A DNA stretch of 28,804 nucleotides, taken from an uncultured Desulfobacterium sp. (lineage in GTDB: Bacteria; Desulfobacterota; Desulfobacteria; Desulfobacterales; Desulfobacteraceae). Where the stretch lies: positions 1 to 28,804 of the forward strand of contig CAKZLA010000281.1 in the NCBI GenBank assembly GCA_937124525.1, written 5' to 3'. The position numbers and the translations under genes are program-made. Position 1 is the stretch's first letter. Every line of letters starts with the position of its first letter. Below the pieces are notes generated by a model. It was given only the letters and a program-made list of their open reading frames with translations. It was not told the DNA's origin and searched no databases. Shown piece after piece: positions 24,411 through 28,804 of the stretch.

Positions 24411-25814
24411 CTATTCTCCCGGTACCGTCTGAAGATAATCAATGAGTCCCTGGGCCAGGTTGGTTTGCCAGAACTCCCCGGCCAGGGTTAGATCCATCCA
24501 TCCCCCTTTGAGGCGGACAAGCCCTGCCTTTTGCCATTGGCTTAAAAGGGGTGCGAATCGTTCTTCCAGATCCAGGTTCAGCTGTTTTCCCGCCTTTTTA
24601 AGATCCATGCGCCCAAGCTCCAGCTCTCCTGAAATGATTTTGATCAGGGACTCGTTGGGGGAGGGGAAGAGCATCATAGCCAGTGGTTTTTCTCCTGCAA
24701 GGTTTCGGCTTAGGTAGGATTCAAGTTTGTTGTCCAGAAAAAAGGCATGACCATGGAGGTTGCCACCGGCTCCGCTGCCGTAGGCAAGGCACTGGGCTTT
24801 TTGCTTCATAAAAAGATTGTATCGGTTTCTCTCCCGGGTGGTTCGGCCCCAGTGGCTGATGGAGAGACGCCGGTAACGGGCGTTTTCCATCAATTGCACG
24901 CCCAGGGCGAAAAGTTTTGATTTTTCAGGGGTGTCTGCCGTGGGGGGGAGGGCTCCTTTTTGGATCTGTTTTTCCAGGGCGCCCCCTTTGTAGAGTATGA
25001 GTTGATAGAGATCCACTCCGTCCAGTTCCAATTCCAAAAAGGTTTCAATGTCCCTTTCCCAAAGGGTGGCATCCTGTCCTGGAAGCCCGAAGATAAGGTC
25101 AATGATCACTGCTGCATGGCCGGTCTGTTTTAAATATGACAGGGTGGAGATGATGGTTTCCCGGGATGAGATCCTGCCCAGGGCCTGGCGCATTTTTGTA
25201 TTGAATGTTTGTACGCCCAATGAAAAACGGTTGGCACCACCCCGGATGCATGCATCAATTTTCTCTTGATCAAATTCCAGGATGCGACCCTCAACGGTGA
25301 TTTCGCAGTCATTGGCCAAAGGAAGGAAGTCTTTAATGGAACTCAGAAGTCGTTCCAGGTCGCTTGCTTTAAGGTCCGTGGGGGTGCCACCTCCCAGGTA
25401 AACGGCATGGACGGGCTTATCTTGACAAACGGCAAGGTTGCTGTCCTGCCGGAGTTCCCGGATCAGGGCATCGGTGTATGGTCTGCTGAAATCCCCGGTT
25501 GCTGCATTGCTGTAAAAGCCGCAATAAAGACAATGGGTTTTACAAAACGGGATGTGGATATAGGCAGCGGTTTCCCCGGATCTTGGGATGTCGGCAAGGT
25601 TATCCCAGACTGATGAGATCTCTTTTCTGGGGACTGGAGCGCCTCCAAGACCGGCATGGATCACGGTCTTTTTTTCAAAGGCATGGGCCAGGGGATTGTC
25701 CGAAAGGGTGGCAAAAAAAGAATTTTTTCTTTTCTCCTGTTGGGTTTTCATTAAAAGCCCCATTTTCCCTTCCATGGGTTCCGTCTGATGCGCCTGTTCT
25801 GTTTTTAATTCCAT
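24411..25814 (-). CDS. hutW: HutW/ChuW-type radical SAM haem-opening methyltransferase
   Basis: A 467-residue member of the HemN-like radical SAM group. It has the cluster motif FCKTHCLYC (C91, C95, C98), the SAM-binding GGGTP and the HemN-like FSLGVQTFN. The N-terminal NPLAHAFEKKTVIHAG and the C-terminal DLTLAGEFWQTNL are, to my knowledge, marks of ChuW/HutW and not of HemN or HemW. These enzymes open haem without oxygen, releasing iron and making anaerobilin-type tetrapyrroles. It is the first gene of a six-gene operon with an ECF transporter, a flavodoxin and a TonB receptor. AAGGG lies upstream of the ATG at 25814; later ATGs at 25775, 25763 and 25751 are possible. An 82-bp near-copy of its cluster region lies at 19505. 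Confidence 0.9.
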   Translation of the reverse strand: MELKTEQAHQTEPMEGKMGLLMKTQQEKRKNSFFATLSDNPLAHAFEKKTVIHAGLGGAPVPRKEISSVWDNLADIPRSGETAAYIHIPFCKTHCLYCGFYSNAATGDFSRPYTDALIRELRQDSNLAVCQDKPVHAVYLGGGTPTDLKASDLERLLSSIKDFLPLANDCEITVEGRILEFDQEKIDACIRGGANRFSLGVQTFNTKMRQALGRISSRETIISTLSYLKQTGHAAVIIDLIFGLPGQDATLWERDIETFLELELDGVDLYQLILYKGGALEKQIQKGALPPTADTPEKSKLFALGVQLMENARYRRLSISHWGRTTRERNRYNLFMKQKAQCLAYGSGAGGNLHGHAFFLDNKLESYLSRNLAGEKPLAMMLFPSPNESLIKIISGELELGRMDLKKAGKQLNLDLEERFAPLLSQWQKAGLVRLKGGWMDLTLAGEFWQTNLAQGLIDYLQTVPGE

Positions 25815-25844
25815 TATCCATCCCTTGAGAGTGTTTTTTCTTTG

Positions 25845-25912
25845 TGGTTTCCCATGGATTGATCATGGCTGTTTTTTTGCAGCTTGCTTGATCAACTTAA
25901 TTTGGGAAACCA
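25845..25912 (-). promoter_or_regulatory. Nested three-tier inverted repeat in the hutW leader
   Basis: Outer arms TGGTTTCCCA (25845-25854) and TGGGAAACCA (25903-25912), middle arms TTGATCA (25859-25865) and TGATCAA (25889-25895), and an inner pair GCTG/CAGC (25868-25871, 25880-25883) are nested in order. All would fold in the transcript between the promoter and the hutW start. It may be a structured RNA leader or a pair of palindromic operators. Confidence 0.65.
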
Positions 25913-25936
25913 TTTATTTTGAATTCCTGATAAAGT

Positions 25937-25965
25937 TTCATATTCCAAACATTGTGCTCTGTCAA
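25937..25965 (-). promoter_or_regulatory. Sigma70-type promoter of the hutW operon
   Basis: On the minus strand TTGACA (25960-25965, perfect consensus) is followed after 17 bases by TATGAA (25937-25942, four of six). An A/T-rich UP-like tract precedes it. Transcription would start near 25930 and give a leader of about 115 bases that contains the nested hairpin before hutW. No clear Fur box was found over it. Confidence 0.65.
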
Positions 25966-26221
25966 TATAATTTTTTAGTATGGCATGTTTGACGTGAAGA
26001 TATCTTTTGATTTTTTTGGTTCGGGGGCGAGGTCCAGCACATCTTGAATTTTATTGGTCAGTTCATCTTAACCGGCTTTGGGACAGATTTTGCTCTGCCC
26101 CGGCAAAACTCAAGCCGCTCCCAGTCCCATCCAGCATATAATTTTGCCATTCTCCTCTACCAGGCATGAATTTTGCTTTCAAATCAAGGAGAGTGGTTCA
26201 AATATAAACAAGGAGGAAAAC
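25966..26221. other. Divergent intergenic stretch between hutW and the Ser-rich protein gene
   Basis: No gene recognised. A forward frame open from 26078 continues into the downstream gene, but its first 48 codons lack a ribosome binding site and look non-coding. AAGGAGG at 26210-26216 serves the start at 26222. No clear promoter for the plus-strand gene was identified. Confidence 0.5.
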
Positions 26222-26872
26222 ATGACGTCCATCACCAATTCACTCAACTCCGGCCTCAGCTCATATTACAATACCGGCCTCACCGAACAGAGCAGCAGCA
26301 CCTCCAGTTCCGGTTCCGACACAAAAGTTAGTGCTGAAGGCTCGGTTGCCACCGGAGACACGGTCAGCCTGTCATCAACAGTTAAAACGGCCCAAACCCG
26401 GGAGTACCTGGGGCTGAATCCCACCGGAACCTTGACCCTCTTCGACATCCAGGGGGCTGCGGCCCAACAGGAGGAGGCCGTGGGCAGTATGCTTGCCACG
26501 GCCATGGAAGCGCTGGGCATTAATGAGAATCAGCAGGTCAGTCTGAGCCTGGACGACGACGGCAACATTGAGATTGCAGAAAGCTTTGCCAGCAGTGATG
26601 AACTTGAGGAGGCACTGAACAGTGACGACACCTTTGTCCAGGCCTTTTCCGGACTGAGTGCAAATAACGAAATCATGGACTATGCCACATCCCTTCAATC
26701 CAAGTCCATCAGCCTTGCGGACTATATCAACGGAGATATCAGTGACTCAGATCTGCTCTCCCTGGCATCCACCTACTCATCCATCAAGTCCTCCAGCAAC
26801 CCCATTGAAACCCTGTGGCAGGTCAGCCACGATGAGACGCCGTTCACATATGTGTATAACGAAATTGAATGA
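26222..26872 (+). CDS. Unrecognised acidic, Ser-rich protein
   Basis: A 216-residue protein that I cannot assign. The start at 26222 has AAGGAGG six bases upstream. It has no signal peptide or membrane helix and is rich in Ser, acidic residues and Ala. Residues 1-55 look disordered (TEQSSSTSSSGSDTKVSAEG). A short motif, GDTVSLSST, recalls the opening of flagellar anti-sigma or substrate proteins but is too short to rely on. The middle (LATAMEALGINENQQVSLSL) and the part from DELEEALNSDD on look folded and helical. There is no cysteine. It is monocistronic, convergent with the formate dehydrogenase gene and followed by its own terminator. Confidence 0.75.
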   Translation: MTSITNSLNSGLSSYYNTGLTEQSSSTSSSGSDTKVSAEGSVATGDTVSLSSTVKTAQTREYLGLNPTGTLTLFDIQGAAAQQEEAVGSMLATAMEALGINENQQVSLSLDDDGNIEIAESFASSDELEEALNSDDTFVQAFSGLSANNEIMDYATSLQSKSISLADYINGDISDSDLLSLASTYSSIKSSSNPIETLWQVSHDETPFTYVYNEIE

Positions 26873-26952
26873 TACCATAAAAACCGGAAGCCGCGGATAA
26901 CTGGTACCCTCACTGGCCGTTCCCCGGTAAATCCGCCGATGGTGCCGGGCAA

Positions 26953-26973
26953 TGTGGCTATGCCACAATTTTT
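26953..26973 (+). terminator. Intrinsic terminator of the Ser-rich protein gene
   Basis: TGTGGC and GCCACA pair around a TAT loop and are followed by ATTTTTT on the plus strand. The hairpin lies 80 bases after the plus-strand stop and overlaps the last codons and stop of the convergent formate dehydrogenase gene. The stem is short (six pairs), so strength is uncertain. Confidence 0.5.
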
Positions 26974-28804
26974 TCCAGACGTACGGCACAGGCCTTGAAT
27001 TCAGCAGTCTTGGAGACCGGATCCAGAGCGGGGTTTGTCAAAAAATTGGCGCATCCCTCCCTGAAGTGGAAGGCCATCCATATCAGCCCTTCAGGCACCT
27101 GGGACGTGATCTTTGCCTTGACATCCACCGATCCCCGCCTGGAGGACACCCGGACCATCTCTCCATGGGTAATATCCAGCAGATGGGCATCTTCGGCTGA
27201 AATATCAGCGGTTTCCTCCCCGAGAAGTTCGTTTAATCCAAGGCACCTTCCGGTCTGGGTCCGGGTATGATAGTGATAGAGACGACGACCGGTACTCAGA
27301 ACAAAGGGGAAATCATTGTCCGGCACCTCTGCCGGCGGGGTCCATTCCACGGGAACCAGGTTTCCCTTGCCGCAGGTAAAATTGCCGTTCAGATGCATCA
27401 CCTTTGTGCCGGGGTGGTCCAGGGAGGTGCAGGGCCATTGGAGACCGTCTTTTTCAATGCGGGAAAAACGAATACCGTGAAAGAGCGGGCAAAGTTCAGC
27501 CACCTCGTTGTCCCAGATTTTTTGACCGCTGTCGGAGGGCCACACATGGCCCATGCGCCGGGCGATCTCTCTGAAGATCCACCAGTCGGGCTTTGCCTCT
27601 CCCGGTGGGCGAACCGCCTTTCTGACCCGGTTGACCCTCCGTTCGCTGTTGGTGAAGGTGCCGTCATCCTCACTCCAGGCGGCGGCCGGAAATATCACAT
27701 GGGCAAACCGGGTGGTTTCGGTGGGAAATATGTCGTTGCAGACCATGAACTCAGCAGATTCAAGACATTTTTCCACATGATGAATATCCGGTTCAGTATT
27801 GGCTATATTTTCTCCAAACACGTACAGGGCTTTTATCTTCCCTGTGGGGAGCCCTTCAATCATGTCCGGAATCATCATACCCGGTTGGTCAGGCAATCGG
27901 GTACCCCAGGCCTGTTCGAATTTTTTCCGGGAAACTTTGTCCGTAACTTTTTGGTATCCGGGGAGATCCCCCGGCAAAGCGCCCATGTCGCACGCCCCCT
28001 GCACATTGTTCTGGCCCCGCAAAGGATTGACTCCGCCCCTGGCACTCCCCACGTTACCCAGAAGCATCTGAAGGTTGGCGCAGGAAATGACATTGTTCAC
28101 TCCGCAGGTATGCTCGGTAATCCCCAGGGTGTATACGAGCATGGCCGGTTTTACCGAGGCCATTTTCCGGGTCACAGTGCGGATGGTCCCAGCATCAATG
28201 CCGCAGACAGGAGCGGCTTTTTCAGGCGGCCAGGTCATAACCATATTTTTCATCTCATCAAACCCTGTGGTGTGAGTGGCCACATATGTCTTGTCATAAA
28301 GATCTTCGGTGATCAGGACGTACATCATGGAGTTGATCAGGGCCACATCCGACCCTACCTTGATCTGCATGTGTGTGTGGGCATGTTCGGCAATCCCGTT
28401 GCGCCGGGGATCAGCCACGATTAGATGGGCACCGTTGCGAACCGCCTGTTTAATCCAGGTGGCGGCCACAGGATGGGCTTCGGTGGTGTTGGAGCCGATG
28501 ACAAAGAAGAGTTTACCGTGTTTGAATTCATCAAAGGAGTTAGTCATGGCGCCGGATCCAAAGGAGCGGGCCAGGCCAGCCACAGTGGGGGCGTGGCAGG
28601 TCCGGGCGCAGTGGTCAATGTTGTTGGTGCCGATGACCGACCGGAAAAGTTTCTGCATGTTGTAGGAATCTTCGTTGATGCTCCTGGCACAGCTGATCCC
28701 TGCCAGGGCATCCGGGCCGTGGTCTTTGATAATCTGGGTAAACTTTTCCGCCACAAGGGTCAGGGCCTCGTTCCAGGAGGCCCTGCGGAAATCATTCCCC
28801 TCCC
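26958..28804 (-). CDS. fdhA: Formate dehydrogenase alpha subunit (Mo/W, cysteine type), 5' part beyond the window
   Basis: The last 615 or so codons of a molybdopterin oxidoreductase that oxidises formate or reduces CO2. The frame stays open to the right edge (reading FRRASWNEALTLVAEKF there), so the start and the N-terminal iron-sulfur part lie outside. NNIDHCARTCHAPTVAGLAR carries the active-site position of formate dehydrogenases, filled here by cysteine (TCHAP) and not selenocysteine. FFVIGSNTTEAHPV and LIVADPRRN bind the cofactor. PLRGQNNVQGACDMG is a family signature. The C-terminal dinucleotide-binding domain runs from STGRRLYHYHTRTQTGR to the stop. The C-terminus ends just after EFKACAVRLEKIVA, normal for the family. 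Partner subunits are not in the window. Confidence 0.93.
   Translation of the reverse strand, partial: EGNDFRRASWNEALTLVAEKFTQIIKDHGPDALAGISCARSINEDSYNMQKLFRSVIGTNNIDHCARTCHAPTVAGLARSFGSGAMTNSFDEFKHGKLFFVIGSNTTEAHPVAATWIKQAVRNGAHLIVADPRRNGIAEHAHTHMQIKVGSDVALINSMMYVLITEDLYDKTYVATHTTGFDEMKNMVMTWPPEKAAPVCGIDAGTIRTVTRKMASVKPAMLVYTLGITEHTCGVNNVISCANLQMLLGNVGSARGGVNPLRGQNNVQGACDMGALPGDLPGYQKVTDKVSRKKFEQAWGTRLPDQPGMMIPDMIEGLPTGKIKALYVFGENIANTEPDIHHVEKCLESAEFMVCNDIFPTETTRFAHVIFPAAAWSEDDGTFTNSERRVNRVRKAVRPPGEAKPDWWIFREIARRMGHVWPSDSGQKIWDNEVAELCPLFHGIRFSRIEKDGLQWPCTSLDHPGTKVMHLNGNFTCGKGNLVPVEWTPPAEVPDNDFPFVLSTGRRLYHYHTRTQTGRCLGLNELLGEETADISAEDAHLLDITHGEMVRVSSRRGSVDVKAKITSQVPEGLIWMAFHFREGCANFLTNPALDPVSKTAEFKACAVRLEKIVA

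Noticed and set aside
27267..28424. 385-codon plus-strand frame
   Set aside because: Antisense to the formate dehydrogenase gene in GC-rich DNA; its protein has no domain character and no ribosome site.
28600..28640. Possible selenocysteine in formate dehydrogenase
   Set aside because: The active-site codon is a cysteine codon and the frame has no in-frame TGA in the window.
1..28804. tRNA, rRNA and CRISPR arrays
   Set aside because: None was recognised on either strand; repeats present are inverted or isolated, not spaced arrays.

Overview
The window looks like an iron, metallophore and haem acquisition region of a Gram-negative anaerobe, most likely a sulfate-reducing Desulfobacterota. 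The basis is three full TonB-dependent outer-membrane receptors, a Feo ferrous-iron system, a HutW-type oxygen-independent haem-opening radical SAM enzyme and a formate dehydrogenase. The lineage is inferred, because no rRNA or marker gene is present.

Left part (1-8.7 kb): a TonB-dependent receptor on the plus strand (582-2672) faces a minus-strand operon. That operon encodes a MATE exporter, two half-size ABC transporters of the YbtPQ/IrtAB type and an LCM-family SAM methyltransferase. No intact NRPS or PKS is visible, so the ligand is unknown.

8.8-12.5 kb: feoA-feoB-feoC on the minus strand, followed by an internally deleted RND/MMPL transporter remnant. An IS200/IS605-like right end sits directly upstream of feoA.

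12.7-16.1 kb: a second TonB receptor with its probable AraC-type (PchR/YbtA-like) regulator upstream.

16.4-19.7 kb: a gene graveyard. It holds a decayed second AraC regulator fused by deletion to the end of a second receptor, a possible carrier-protein remnant of a PKS/NRPS, and the start of another receptor run into a truncated IS200-type transposase. Next come an Slp-like lipoprotein gene, a MITE-like element with 27-bp inverted repeats, and an 82-bp near-copy of the cluster-binding part of hutW.

19.7-26.0 kb: a six-gene minus-strand operon that I read as anaerobic haem uptake and use. The order is hutW, ECF S component, ecfT, ecfA (frameshifted), flavodoxin, TonB receptor. It has a good sigma70 promoter, a strongly folded leader and a strong bidirectional terminator. 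Haem would cross the outer membrane through the receptor and the inner membrane through the ECF transporter, then be opened by HutW with electrons from the flavodoxin. This pairing of an ECF module with a TonB receptor and HutW is the most interesting system in the window.

26.2-28.8 kb: an unrecognised acidic Ser-rich protein on the plus strand, then the 3' part of a cysteine-type formate dehydrogenase alpha subunit that runs off the right edge.
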